Assembly: GCF_020149765.1 (NCBI RefSeq)
Contig: NZ_CP083808.1
Location: 372,001 to 436,000 of the forward strand
Reading direction: 5' to 3'
Length of the DNA stretch: 64,000 bases
Origin: Pantoea agglomerans
GTDB lineage: Bacteria > Pseudomonadota > Gammaproteobacteria > Enterobacterales > Enterobacteriaceae
Numbering within the stretch: position 1 is the first letter of the stretch; every line of letters begins with the position of its first letter. Position numbers and translations under genes: made by a program. The notes under the pieces are model-generated. The model saw only the letters and a list, made by a program, of their open reading frames with translations, was not told the DNA's origin and made no database searches. Shown one piece after another: positions 1 to 7,592 of this stretch.

Positions 1-1
1 G

Positions 2-409
2 CTCTGTCGGCTTGCGGCAGCGATGGGCGTCTCTGTCGCCGATATCGTCGACGTCGCCAGCGAGCCCAAAGTGCATGTTCTTCAGCCTGAACAGATCCCG
101 CTGCTGTGGCAGGGTGAGCATGGCGGAAGCGCCAGGCTGCTGGCAGGCACCAGCGGACCCAATATGGTTGAACTCTGGCGCTGGGAGCTGTATCCCGGCG
201 ACATCTTTACCTCGCCAGGACATCCGCCAGAAACCACCGAGCTGCTGCACGTAACGGCCGGGACGCTGCTGTTAACGGTAAATGACGAAGCCTTTAGGCT
301 AGAGGCAGGCTACTCAGCGGTCGCCACGACCGATATGGCACACAGCTACGCCTGCGCCAGCGATGAGCCGCTTGTCTTTACCATGACGGTGTATGAAAAA
401 GTGCGCTGA
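2..409 (+). CDS. XRE-family regulator with C-terminal cupin domain (5'-truncated by window edge)
   Basis: The reading frame is open from base 2, so the gene begins before the window; the internal ATG at 23 is probably not the start. What remains is the end of a helix-turn-helix region (LAAAMGVSVADI resembles the last helices of an XRE domain) followed by about 110 residues of a cupin barrel with the usual PGDIFTSPGHPPETTELLHV and later VATTDMAHSY segments. Regulators of this architecture sense small metabolites through the cupin and often control an adjacent catabolic or efflux gene. The next gene, a DapA-like aldolase 31 bp downstream on the same strand, is the likely partner. The family call is fairly safe; the ligand is unknown. 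Confidence 0.75.
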   Translation, partial: LCRLAAAMGVSVADIVDVASEPKVHVLQPEQIPLLWQGEHGGSARLLAGTSGPNMVELWRWELYPGDIFTSPGHPPETTELLHVTAGTLLLTVNDEAFRLEAGYSAVATTDMAHSYACASDEPLVFTMTVYEKVR

Positions 410-440
410 CGCGCAGGGACTGAATAAACAGGAGCCAGCG

Positions 441-1334
441 ATGTTTACCGGACTGAGCGCTTTTCCCCTGACGCCCGTAGCCACATCAGGCATTGATGAA
501 AAGGGATTCGCCCGCATCCTTGCGCGTCTTACGGCGGCCAAAGTCGATGCGATCGGCGCGCTGGGATCGACAGGCAGCTACGCTTATCTGACGCGGCAGC
601 AAAGAGCACGCGTCGCAGCTCTGGCGGTTGAGCATGCCGAAAAGATTCCAGTGATGATCTGTATCGGTGCCGTCAGTACCTCTGAGGTTCTCCATCTGGC
701 CGATGATGCGCAGCGCGCAGGGGCCAGCGCGCTGCTTTTGCCGCCGGTAAGTTATCAACCGCTGAGTGAAGATGAAGTGTTTAGCCTGTTTGAAACGGTG
801 TCGCAGCACGTTTCCGTGCCGATTTGTCTTTATGACAATCCCGCCACGACCCGTTTTGCCTTTTCTCCTGACCTTTACCGACGTATCGCCACCCTCCCTC
901 ACCTGGAGTCAGTAAAAATTCCCGGCGTACCGGACGAGGCGGAACAGGCGCGCAGACACATTAATCAGCTGCGCGCCCTGCTGCCGCAGCGAGTCAGGAT
1001 TGGCGTTAGCGTGGACGCGCTTGCCGCGACGGGACTGAATGCGGGCTGCGATCTCTGGTACTCCGTCTGCGGCGGACTTTTCCCGCAGACGGCGAAGGCA
1101 ATGACCGCTGCCGCCGCTCAGGGTGATAGCGATCGTGTCACCCGGCTCTCCGCGCGCCTGAACCCGCTGTGGGCGCTCTACCGCAAGCACGGCGGGAGCC
1201 TTCGCGTGATGGCGGCGGCGGCGGCCGTGCTGGGCCTGGCCGATCCTGATTGCCTCCCTCGCCCGCTGCTGCCGCTTTCGGCGGCGCACCGGGCCGACAT
1301 CGCGGCGGTTATCGCAGCGCTGGAACTCTCCTGA
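441..1334 (+). CDS. Dihydrodipicolinate synthase (DapA)-family aldolase/lyase
   Basis: A 297-residue class I aldolase of the DapA/NanA superfamily, which forms a Schiff base between a lysine and pyruvate or a related 2-oxo acid. Visible marks are FPLTPV near the N-terminus, GSTGSYAYLT in the usual GTTGE position, the YDNPATT tyrosine segment and the ESVKIPG segment carrying the expected Schiff-base lysine. A longer frame starts at 393, but the ATG at 441 has a good AGGAG ribosome site 7 bp upstream and begins where family members begin. It follows the XRE-cupin regulator closely and is probably co-transcribed. Because GTTGE is altered and the gene is not near lysine biosynthesis genes, it is more likely a catabolic lyase than the true DapA. 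The substrate cannot be read from sequence. Confidence 0.8.
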   Translation: MFTGLSAFPLTPVATSGIDEKGFARILARLTAAKVDAIGALGSTGSYAYLTRQQRARVAALAVEHAEKIPVMICIGAVSTSEVLHLADDAQRAGASALLLPPVSYQPLSEDEVFSLFETVSQHVSVPICLYDNPATTRFAFSPDLYRRIATLPHLESVKIPGVPDEAEQARRHINQLRALLPQRVRIGVSVDALAATGLNAGCDLWYSVCGGLFPQTAKAMTAAAAQGDSDRVTRLSARLNPLWALYRKHGGSLRVMAAAAAVLGLADPDCLPRPLLPLSAAHRADIAAVIAALELS

Positions 1335-1471
1335 GCCTTTTTGCCGATGCTGTGGGCTGCAGAAGCGTTCAGGAGATAATTAGCCGGGCTGGCGTACCGC
1401 TTTATTAGCGGTGTCTAATCAAACGCGATTCATCTATACTTTTGGGGTTATTTTTAGCTGAGAGTAGTTTC

Positions 1472-1933
1472 ATGTATAGCGAATTAGAGAGCCTGTTGCA
1501 GCAAGAGCTGGACCAAATAAACCGCGCAGAAAATCGCAACGATCGCCCCTATTTTGACGTCTCCTTTATCAGGCAATATCCTGGACTGTACGGCCTGATG
1601 TGCTTCCTGTTTGTCATTACCATGGGCGTGCTGCTCTATTCCTCTTCATTCGGCACGATTGAATATATTGTTTGCTGCGTCATATTTGCCATCTGTAATT
1701 TCTTTTTCTTCTTCCATATCAATCCCGCTTATCGGGTAAAAGATATTGACCGGGGCGCGCTGAAGAATTGCTATACCGGCGACTGGTATATGGAAGTACA
1801 CGTACGCGACGCTTTTATCCAGTCGCTGCTTGCCGGTAATCTGCTTAGCGCTGATGAAAAGGCTCGCTTAAAAAGCCAGTACGATAAAAAAGGCTATCTC
1901 TATTTTGCTGATATTTACCGCCTCAGACGCTAG
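1472..1933 (+). CDS. ylaC: YlaC-family inner membrane protein
   Basis: A 153-residue protein resembling E. coli YlaC along its length: an N-terminal cytoplasmic stretch ending in FIRQYPGLYG, two adjacent hydrophobic segments (about residues 30-52 and 56-76), the AYRVKDID motif after the second segment and a C-terminal soluble tail ending in FADIYRL. YlaC is an inner-membrane protein of unknown biochemical role. I chose the ATG at 1472 over the upstream ATG at 1442 because the first ten residues of the longer form have no counterpart in the family. A TATACT-like -10 lies near 1435. The gene stands alone, with the YmgA-like gene 79 bp downstream. Confidence 0.8.
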   Translation: MYSELESLLQQELDQINRAENRNDRPYFDVSFIRQYPGLYGLMCFLFVITMGVLLYSSSFGTIEYIVCCVIFAICNFFFFFHINPAYRVKDIDRGALKNCYTGDWYMEVHVRDAFIQSLLAGNLLSADEKARLKSQYDKKGYLYFADIYRLRR

Positions 1934-2012
1934 ATAAAGCGCGCACGGGAGGCGCAGCAGCGCGCTATTCCTGTGCTAAACTTTTTTCAGGTTTCAGGGG
2001 AAAGGAGTCAAT

Positions 2013-2270
2013 ATGGAAAATAACTCAAATGAAAAGATGACCAGTATCGTTATTGGCGAGGCCGTCATGCAGCTGGCGATGGCGGGTGCCGATATTTCCT
2101 GGGGCACCGTAACGGAAATGCTGCAGCGCCAGCTTAAGATGGAACAGGACAGCGAGCGCCTGACGGCCATGCGTCAGGCGATCAATCAGGTATATGACCA
2201 GTTACGCACCCAATATGGAACCTACGGCGCGCTGACGGGACTTCCGGCAGCAGAAAGATTCCTGCACTGA
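2013..2270 (+). CDS. YmgA-like small connector protein (YmgB/AriR superfamily), copy 1
   Basis: An 85-residue helical protein. The segment VIGEAVMQLAMAGADIS followed by TVTEMLQRQL has the layout of the YmgB/AriR/YmgA family of small regulators, which in E. coli act through the Rcs phosphorelay on colanic acid and biofilm genes. It resembles the product at 3415-3723 (IGEAVISLALGEKEISVETLIAELSRM) more than AriR or YcgZ, so the two look like paralogues. A strong AGGAG site precedes the ATG. It is on the opposite strand from the other three family members and has no TGTACA boxes upstream, so its control may differ. A hairpin follows the stop. Confidence 0.7.
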   Translation: MENNSNEKMTSIVIGEAVMQLAMAGADISWGTVTEMLQRQLKMEQDSERLTAMRQAINQVYDQLRTQYGTYGALTGLPAAERFLH

Positions 2271-2280
2271 CGCCACTATC

Positions 2281-2304
2281 CAGCGACGCTCTCTTGCGTC
2301 GCTG
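2281..2304 (+). terminator. Probable terminator hairpin after the YmgA-like gene
   Basis: A perfect 9-bp stem, CAGCGACGC/GCGTCGCTG with a 6-nt loop, starts 11 bp after the stop codon. A T-rich stretch follows a few bases later but is not directly attached, so this is a moderate call. Confidence 0.5.
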
Positions 2305-2397
2305 TCAGAAAATTCCTTTTCTTTTCAAAGTGACTTTCGCTCACGCGCCTGTATGCCAGGCTTAAGGAAGACAAAATCAGGATAACAGGAGAGAGCG

Positions 2398-2514
2398 ATG
2401 AAGATCTGGATTGCCGTTTCCCTTGCCGCCGCGCTGAGCTGCTCGGTGATGGCCTCTCAGGGCCAGTTTGAAACGGCTGCGCCGACGGCCACAGGCCAGA
2501 CGACGCAACGCTGA
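2398..2514 (+). CDS. Small exported protein, 38 residues, unknown function
   Basis: A short frame with a clear ribosome site (CAGGAGAGAGCG before the ATG). It starts MKIWIAVSLAAALSCSVMAS, a good Sec signal peptide: charged start, hydrophobic core and a likely cleavage after VMA. The mature part would be only about 20 residues rich in Gln, Thr and Ala. Its stop codon (2512-2514) directly abuts the stop codon of convergent ariR. I do not recognise a family. The start context and signal peptide argue that it is real, but nothing shows what it does. Confidence 0.5.
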   Translation: MKIWIAVSLAAALSCSVMASQGQFETAAPTATGQTTQR

Positions 2515-2790
2515 TTAAATGCCTTCGTCGTCCGGCGTGTGTCCTACCACGATTTCCAGGCAGTGGCGCAGCACGTCAAGATGCACCACGTCGGTAGCGC
2601 TCTCAAGCTCGGCTATCAGGTAAATAATGATCGCTTTGCTGGTCACTTTTTTGCCGTGGATAACGATGTCGCGAATTACGGCGTCAAGTACGCGAGACTC
2701 CGCTTCCAGATGCTCACCCGCTTCACGGAAGTAATGAAGAATGTCAGCTTCAGCAGAGGCGGCGCGCGGGGCATCCATATGTGTTTGCAT
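2515..2790 (-). CDS. ariR: Biofilm/acid-resistance connector protein AriR (YmgB)
   Basis: A 91-residue protein that reads as an AriR orthologue: ILHYFREAGEHLEAESRVL matches the E. coli YFRSSGNLLEEESAVL region, then a KKVTSKAIIIYLIAELE segment and a C-terminal DVLRHCLEIVVGHTPDD resembling E. coli DVIRKTLEIVLRYTADD. AriR is a small helical dimer reported to repress biofilm formation and promote acid resistance, and to act with YmgA and YcgZ through RcsC/RcsD/RcsB. It lies 108 bp downstream of ycgZ on the same strand with no TGTACA boxes of its own, so it is probably read from the ycgZ promoter. An in-frame ATG at 2778 is an alternative start. Confidence 0.85.
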   Translation of the reverse strand: MQTHMDAPRAASAEADILHYFREAGEHLEAESRVLDAVIRDIVIHGKKVTSKAIIIYLIAELESATDVVHLDVLRHCLEIVVGHTPDDEGI

Positions 2791-2898
2791 GTGATGTTCT
2801 CATAGTATGGCCCGCGAGAGTCATGCGCAGCGCCGTCAAAGTGTATGTGAGTCAGGCTCAGCCACTAACCAGCCAGCCTGAAGGATTTCGCTGCAGAT

Positions 2899-3126
2899 TT
2901 AGCGGCTAAACAACATGCCAATCAGCTGATGAAGCTGCTGCTCCTGTTCCGGGCCGGTCGCTTGTTCAAGACGACGAATAAGACGCGAGCAGAGCGCCTT
3001 GCGGTTCAGGCTCTGACCTGCGCGCAGGATCTCCGTCACAACCTGACCCAGAATTTCCTGCTGCGAGGGCAGCGCGGTGGTGCTGATATGGCGAACGGTG
3101 TCTGCAATTGCGACGTTCTGGCGCAT
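2899..3126 (-). CDS. ycgZ: Connector protein YcgZ
   Basis: A 75-residue protein closely resembling E. coli YcgZ: QQEILGQVVTEILRAGQSLNRKALCSRLI matches QQETLGEIVTEILKDGRNLSRKSLCAKLL, and the ending LHQLIGMLF matches YNALIGLLF. In E. coli ycgZ-ymgA-ariR is repressed by the MerR-type BluR, relieved by the blue-light receptor BluF, and its products feed the Rcs system. Here ycgZ heads a probable ycgZ-ariR unit. Its upstream region holds three TGTACA-type boxes spaced exactly 19 bp (3186-3229). A BluF orthologue lies about 1 kb away, so the regulatory wiring seems conserved, although no bluR gene is in the window. Confidence 0.88.
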   Translation of the reverse strand: MRQNVAIADTVRHISTTALPSQQEILGQVVTEILRAGQSLNRKALCSRLIRRLEQATGPEQEQQLHQLIGMLFSR

Positions 3127-3185
3127 GGTAAACCCTCTGCGTTAACAAGCGATTAAATTGTGATCATCAAAACCTGTGGTAAAGT

Positions 3186-3229
3186 TATACAACTCTTGCA
3201 AAGTTGTACAGGACTTGCAGCGCTGTACA
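3186..3229. promoter_or_regulatory. Three TGTACA-type boxes at 19-bp period upstream of ycgZ
   Basis: TATACA at 3186, TGTACA at 3205 and TGTACA at 3224 lie exactly 19 bp apart, 60-100 bp upstream of the ycgZ start. TGTACA half-sites are known for the MerR-like regulator MlrA, a close relative of BluR. This is the expected operator position for BluR-type control of ycgZ. Confidence 0.6.
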
Positions 3230-3316
3230 GGTCCTATTTTTGTGCAAAAAGTGCTAAATACCTCGTTAAGCCTGTTATTACGGGGGCTTAGCCCGTTTTT
3301 AGCAGGAGAATAAAGT

Positions 3317-3341
3317 TGTACAAGTTTGCGCAAGGTGAACA
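3317..3341. promoter_or_regulatory. TGTACA/TGAACA box pair, 19-bp spacing
   Basis: TGTACA at 3317 and TGAACA at 3336 repeat the 19-bp spacing of the boxes at 3186-3229. They lie between ycgZ and the YmgA-like gene, 191 bp upstream of ycgZ and 74 bp past the stop of the YmgA-like gene. They could be a second upstream operator for ycgZ. Confidence 0.45.
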
Positions 3342-3414
3342 AAAGAGGAGAGAAAAGTGTCGTCCCTGACAGACTTCTCCGGCCGGGACGCGCTGGACGC
3401 GCCCGATAATGAGG

Positions 3415-3723
3415 TTATCTGTCATCGTCGTTTTCCGGCCGGAGCCGGATGACGTCCTCGCTATGTCTTCCATCATCTTCCCGGCTGGCCACCGTTAGCC
3501 AGTGCAGCTCGGTTCGATCCCGGTTGTCATGATGCTGATAGCTCTTCAGCCAGCGTCTGGCCTCAGAGATAGCCGTTAGCCTTGCGGCGTGGGTTTCATT
3601 TTCAGCCATGCGACTCAGCTCAGCGATGAGTGTCTCAACGCTTATTTCTTTCTCACCGAGAGCCAGGCTGATAACCGCTTCGCCGATAATGGCGTGACCT
3701 TTCTCATCGTTGTGAAATAACAC
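3415..3723 (-). CDS. YmgA-like small connector protein, copy 2
   Basis: A 102-residue protein with an N-terminal family core, AIIGEAVISLALGEKEIS followed by VETLIAELSRM, resembling E. coli YmgA (ITGQAVLQILRMKINFSLQTLIKQL) and the gene at 2013-2270. After about residue 65 it becomes a polar Asp/Glu/Arg-rich tail (ending RPENDDDR) not seen in the other copy. It is the first of the three minus-strand connector genes and is divergent from bluF across about 420 bp. A TGTACA/TGTAAA pair with 19-bp spacing (3785-3809) lies 60-85 bp upstream of its start. It is probably co-regulated with ycgZ and ariR. Confidence 0.75.
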   Translation of the reverse strand: MLFHNDEKGHAIIGEAVISLALGEKEISVETLIAELSRMAENETHAARLTAISEARRWLKSYQHHDNRDRTELHWLTVASREDDGRHSEDVIRLRPENDDDR

Positions 3724-3784
3724 GTAGTCTCCTTTGTTTTCGAATTAAAAATAACCTCATCTGCCAGTTTAGTAACCGAAAACC

Positions 3785-3809
3785 TGTACAGCTTTTTATT
3801 TTTTGTAAA
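3785..3809. promoter_or_regulatory. TGTACA/TGTAAA box pair upstream of the YmgA-like gene
   Basis: TGTACA at 3785 and TGTAAA at 3804 are 19 bp apart, the same spacing as the ycgZ boxes. They lie in the 3724-4142 intergenic stretch, which is AT-rich and separates the minus-strand connector genes from bluF. Nothing else was recognised in that stretch. Confidence 0.5.
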
Positions 3810-4142
3810 GAGCCCTCCCTTTGCCCGAAAACAAGATCCGCCTGCTCCCCAGTAAAAAAAAAGCGGAAAAATGTCACCTGATATTAAGCGAAGCGGAAGG
3901 ACAAACTAATAAAACATTAGATTTATTTATTAATTTAAATACAATCACTTAGAAAAAACGAACCCGCACACCTGTTTTTATCTGAATATCAATAAAGGGC
4001 TTGATTACCCTATACATTTAGCCTCTTTCGGATAGCCGCTACGGATAAATCCTGTAAACGCACAAATTCCTCACTCTTTATTGGCGTAAGCCTGCCTGTA
4101 ACTGTTAATGTGGCCGCGACAATCACGATAAACGGAGCATTC

Positions 4143-5315
4143 ATGCTTACAACAATAATTTATCGCAGCCATCTCGCCGACGAGGTTCCTGTAAAATCCC
4201 TTCCCGGCATGGTGGATAAAGCCAGCCAGCTGAATGCGTCCCATAACGTGACAGGCATTCTGCTGTTTAACGGCACCCACTTTTTCCAGATTCTGGAAGG
4301 GCCAGAGGCGGGCGTACTGGAGATTTACAGCCGGATATGCGCCGACAAACGCCACCACAACGTAGTGGAGCTGATGCGCGACTACTCGCCTTCTCGCCGG
4401 TTCGGTAATGCGGGTATGGAGCTGTTCGACCTGCGCCTGCACGATCGCACCACCGTTCTGCAGGCGGTGCTGGATAAGGGCACGTCGCGCTATCGTCTGA
4501 CCTACGACGACCGTGGTTTGCAGTTCCTGCGCACCTTTGTCGAGTCGCGTGAAAAAGAGAACTATTTTGAAGTGCCGCCGGCTGATTACTGGGACTTTAT
4601 TGCCGACCAGACCGGCGCTTCCGACAGCTGGCCCACCCATCACGGCGTCACCTTCAAGCCCGTTATCGATCCGCTGGGGCGTCAGGTAACGGCGATTGAG
4701 GCTATCGCCACGCTGGATGGGGACGTCGCGCTGGAAGGTTTGCCGAAATATCAGGCCAGCCTGAACGCCGCCAGACAGGCCTTCGCCCAGGCAGGCAGAG
4801 CCTGCCCGGAAGGCATGTCGCTCTACGTCAGCCTGCTGCCGATGACGCTGGTGGCGATCCCCGAAGCGGTGCGCATTATTGTAGAGGCGATACGCAATGC
4901 CGGACTGGTGCCGGAGCAGGTCATTATCGGCGTTAGCGAAACCGAGGTGATTTCTCAGCTGGATGCCTTCTCCACGGCGGTAAGACAGCTTAAAGAGGTG
5001 GGCATCAGCCTGTCGATCGACAACTTTGGCGACGGTTCGGCAGGATTATCTATGCTGACCCGCATCCAGCCCGATCGTATTCGCATCGACGCGGGCATTA
5101 TTCGCGACGTACACCGCAGCGGCCCGAAGCAGGCGGTGGTGCAGGCGATTATTAAGTGCTGCTCCGCGCTGGAAATCACCGTTATCGCCGCCGGCATTGA
5201 ACGTCCGGAAGAGTGGATGTGGCTGGAAGCGGCCGGGGTGATCAACTTCCAGGGACGCCTGTTCAGCGATACCGGCGCCGCTGTCGCCTGGCCCGAGCTG
5301 CGCGAAGCGATTTAA
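4143..5315 (+). CDS. bluF: Blue-light receptor BluF (BLUF domain fused to degenerate EAL domain)
   Basis: A 390-residue orthologue of E. coli BluF (YcgF). Residues 1-95 form the FAD-binding BLUF domain, with the photocycle tyrosine Y7 (TTIIYRS) and glutamine Q49 (HFFQILEGP) present. About residues 170-390 form an EAL fold that has lost catalytic features: the EAL triplet reads E186-A-I and the metal-binding DDFG reads D293-N-F-G. In E. coli the degenerate EAL of BluF does not hydrolyse c-di-GMP but binds and antagonises the repressor BluR in blue light. The frame extends upstream to 4110, but the ATG at 4143 has a GGAGC site and matches the family start. It is divergent from the connector genes it should control. 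Confidence 0.9.
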   Translation: MLTTIIYRSHLADEVPVKSLPGMVDKASQLNASHNVTGILLFNGTHFFQILEGPEAGVLEIYSRICADKRHHNVVELMRDYSPSRRFGNAGMELFDLRLHDRTTVLQAVLDKGTSRYRLTYDDRGLQFLRTFVESREKENYFEVPPADYWDFIADQTGASDSWPTHHGVTFKPVIDPLGRQVTAIEAIATLDGDVALEGLPKYQASLNAARQAFAQAGRACPEGMSLYVSLLPMTLVAIPEAVRIIVEAIRNAGLVPEQVIIGVSETEVISQLDAFSTAVRQLKEVGISLSIDNFGDGSAGLSMLTRIQPDRIRIDAGIIRDVHRSGPKQAVVQAIIKCCSALEITVIAAGIERPEEWMWLEAAGVINFQGRLFSDTGAAVAWPELREAI

Positions 5316-5627
5316 CGGATGCCTGTCGAGCAGGGATGCTCACCTGTTATAACGCACAGGCTGTGCGCTTCTCGCAATTTCCCTTTTCTGCCCGTGAAAC
5401 CCAGGTATCGCTGCGAAGGCCGAGCTCGCCGATAAAATCTTCTTTCACCTTCAAAGCCGAAACCCTGCGCCAGACGCAACAGGATCACCTGTCTGACGTC
5501 CGCTTTTACCTGTCAGAGATATCGGCCGCCTCACACATAAAATCGCTGCCGCTGCGTTATGATTAGCGGGTAACACACAGCAACGTGTTGCCTACGAAAT
5601 CAAGAATCTAAAGACACGCTCTCTGTT
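5316..5627. other. Intergenic stretch; possible promoter of a small RNA
   Basis: No convincing gene. A TATGAT -10-like element at 5558-5563, about 65 bp before the hairpin terminator at 5628, leaves room for a transcript of roughly 80 nt. The -35 is weak, so a small RNA here is only a possibility. Confidence 0.25.
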
Positions 5628-5651
5628 GCCCGCCCTGCGCGGGCTTTTTTT
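5628..5651 (+). terminator. Rho-independent terminator, plus strand
   Basis: GCCCGC/GCGGGC stem with a 5-nt loop, followed directly by eight T (5645-5652). It lies 312 bp after bluF and just past the end of the convergent hydrolase gene, so it may end a separate short transcript rather than bluF. Confidence 0.75.
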
Positions 5652-5671
5652 CCAGCCTCTCCCGCTCACGA

Positions 5672-7165
5672 TTACCGGCCGATACAGGCAAGGTAATCCG
5701 CCTCGCCGCTGCAGGAGATCCGCGCGTTAACACGCGCCATCATATCGCTAAAAAAGGGACTGGAAGTGGCGCGCATAAACGTCTCCGGGCCGACCGTCAG
5801 GCTGCTGGTTTCGCCGCGCAGCGAGAGCGTACCCAGCGAAATGCCGTAGCGGTTCTTCTCGCCAGGCTGTTCGCCATAGAGGTCGTCACTCAGGGGAAAG
5901 GGCACGGCAATATGCGACAGCGAGAACATATCCCGTGGCCACGCCAGATCCAGCGGCTCGACCCGCTCCTCCACCTCGCCCGCCTTAATGGTACGCGCCT
6001 CGGTCTGATAAGTGACGGGCGAGCGGTTGGTGATCACGGTTGCCGCGTAGGCGCGCGGCGCGGCAGGCAGCAGGCGGCTAACCGCCGAGGGAAGCGGCGC
6101 GCGGAACAGCGCGCTCATATTCGCCGCCTGATTGATATCGAAAATCACCAGACTGCTGCCGTTGCGCGGCAGATAATGATAGAGCGCATCGACCACCGCG
6201 CGAGTGCTGACCGTAGCGTCCATCACCGACTGAAAGGTGAGCACAGGCGCCAGCGCGCTGATCTGCCCGCTGCGCGCCGCCTGTACAATCTGCGCCTGCA
6301 GCGCCTGCGTCAGCAGCCAGGACTGGCGCGCGGCATTGACGGGAAACGAATTATATTTAAAGGGGTTATATTCCGGCAGGACGTTGAGCCAGGCGGTTCT
6401 GGCGAAGGCGGGAAACAGCGCGGGCCAGCCCGCGACCCCGGCGAAGCGGGCATAGCCGGTAACGCCGATCATCGGCGACAGCAAAACGATCTGCTGCGGC
6501 GCGCGCAGATGGCTGTCGCTCAGGCTCTCAAGCGCATATTTCATCGCCAGCGCGCCGCCGTTGGAATAGCCCACCAGATGCAGCGGCCGTTGCACGCCCG
6601 CCAGCCGGGTCGCCTCACGCACCGCCAGCCGGGTGACCGCCATCCAGCTCTGCCAGTTAACCGCGGTAAGCGATCCCGGCGCCGTACCATGTCCCGGCAG
6701 ACGCGGCACAACCGCGACAAAGCCGCGCTGCTGATAATCCTCCGCCAGATAGCGCATGCTGTAGGGCGAGTCGGTCAGGCCGTGCAGCAGCACAACCGCG
6801 CCTCGAATCTCCCCTTTGGGCATCAGGATAAATGAACGGTTCCAGTCGGTGTGGAAGCGCGCCGGGTAGACCGCACTGCCGGGATTAAAACGGTTCAGCG
6901 CGTTTTTATCCTTATCGCTCAGCGTATCGTTCAGCTCCGCTTTCATCTGCTGAAAGATGCGCGCCTCCCGTTGCTGATAGTCAGCGAAGCTGGCGCGATC
7001 TGTCTCATCAGCCGACAGCTCATCGGCAACCCAGCGGTGCCAGCTGTGCAGCGCCGCGCCCTGCTCCGACTGATAAATACGGCCAATAAAGAATACCAGC
7101 AGCAGAACAGCGAGGCCGATCAGCGCCCGTCTGGCCAGCGTTATGATTGTGTGATGATGCGCCAT
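5672..7165 (-). CDS. Alpha/beta hydrolase (lysophospholipase/monoacylglycerol lipase-like), membrane-anchored
   Basis: A 497-residue serine hydrolase. Residues 12-28 form a single hydrophobic segment (ALIGLAVLLLVFFIG) likely to be an uncleaved membrane anchor. About 100 linker residues precede the hydrolase fold. The oxyanion motif is VVLLHGLTDSPYSMRYLA, the nucleophile elbow is GYSNGG, and candidate acid and base are the Asp in FQSVMDATV and the His in SLSHIAVPF. The last 100 residues do not resemble a standard hydrolase. The gene stands alone, convergent with the hairpin at 5628. The true substrate is unknown; a lipid or ester in the envelope is a guess. Confidence 0.8.
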   Translation of the reverse strand: MAHHHTIITLARRALIGLAVLLLVFFIGRIYQSEQGAALHSWHRWVADELSADETDRASFADYQQREARIFQQMKAELNDTLSDKDKNALNRFNPGSAVYPARFHTDWNRSFILMPKGEIRGAVVLLHGLTDSPYSMRYLAEDYQQRGFVAVVPRLPGHGTAPGSLTAVNWQSWMAVTRLAVREATRLAGVQRPLHLVGYSNGGALAMKYALESLSDSHLRAPQQIVLLSPMIGVTGYARFAGVAGWPALFPAFARTAWLNVLPEYNPFKYNSFPVNAARQSWLLTQALQAQIVQAARSGQISALAPVLTFQSVMDATVSTRAVVDALYHYLPRNGSSLVIFDINQAANMSALFRAPLPSAVSRLLPAAPRAYAATVITNRSPVTYQTEARTIKAGEVEERVEPLDLAWPRDMFSLSHIAVPFPLSDDLYGEQPGEKNRYGISLGTLSLRGETSSLTVGPETFMRATSSPFFSDMMARVNARISCSGEADYLACIGR

Positions 7166-7592
7166 CTGATTATCCCTTAGTAAACTGCCGCAAATTGTGG
7201 ATCAGAAGCTGCGTCACAACCAGAGCGGCACCTGTTTTTTACCTTTAATCGTAAAGCCCACCCTCTTTAAAAAAAGTAATAAGCACGCCCGGCATCTTTG
7301 GATTTTTTATCCTGCCCGCCCCGCTTATTATCCTCCGAAGGCGAAGAAAAAAGCGTATGACGGGCGCGTTCCGGCGTGACGCAAAAGTGTGCGCAGCAGC
7401 ACAGCGGCATTTTTTAAATCCACCATAGTTACAGGTTAAATTAAAAAGAAACCCTCTCCTGAATAATAATCTCCGCATCTGGTAAATAATCCGCCATCTC
7501 ATATACTCATTTTATGCGGCGGGCGGCGAAATTAACCCGCAGGCTAAGCAGTCCGTCTCTGGCGTTATTTAGATCTGACGGGGAGTATTCCG
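7166..7592. other. Intergenic region between divergent genes
   Basis: About 430 bp separate the minus-strand hydrolase from the plus-strand lipoprotein. It is AT-rich with several A/T runs, as expected for two divergent promoters. No RNA gene or repeat was recognised. Confidence 0.4.

Noticed and set aside
1396..1412. Hairpin ACCGCT/AGCGGT after the DapA-like gene as a terminator
   Set aside because: Short stem without a T-run; may equally be part of the ylaC promoter region.
5912..6835. 307-residue plus-strand frame opposite the alpha/beta hydrolase
   Set aside because: Arg/Gln/His-rich shadow of the high-GC hydrolase gene, which has clear catalytic motifs on the other strand.
7245..7502. 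85-residue minus-strand frame in the gap between hydrolase and lipoprotein
   Set aside because: AT-rich intergenic DNA, Arg/Phe-heavy composition and no recognisable start signal.
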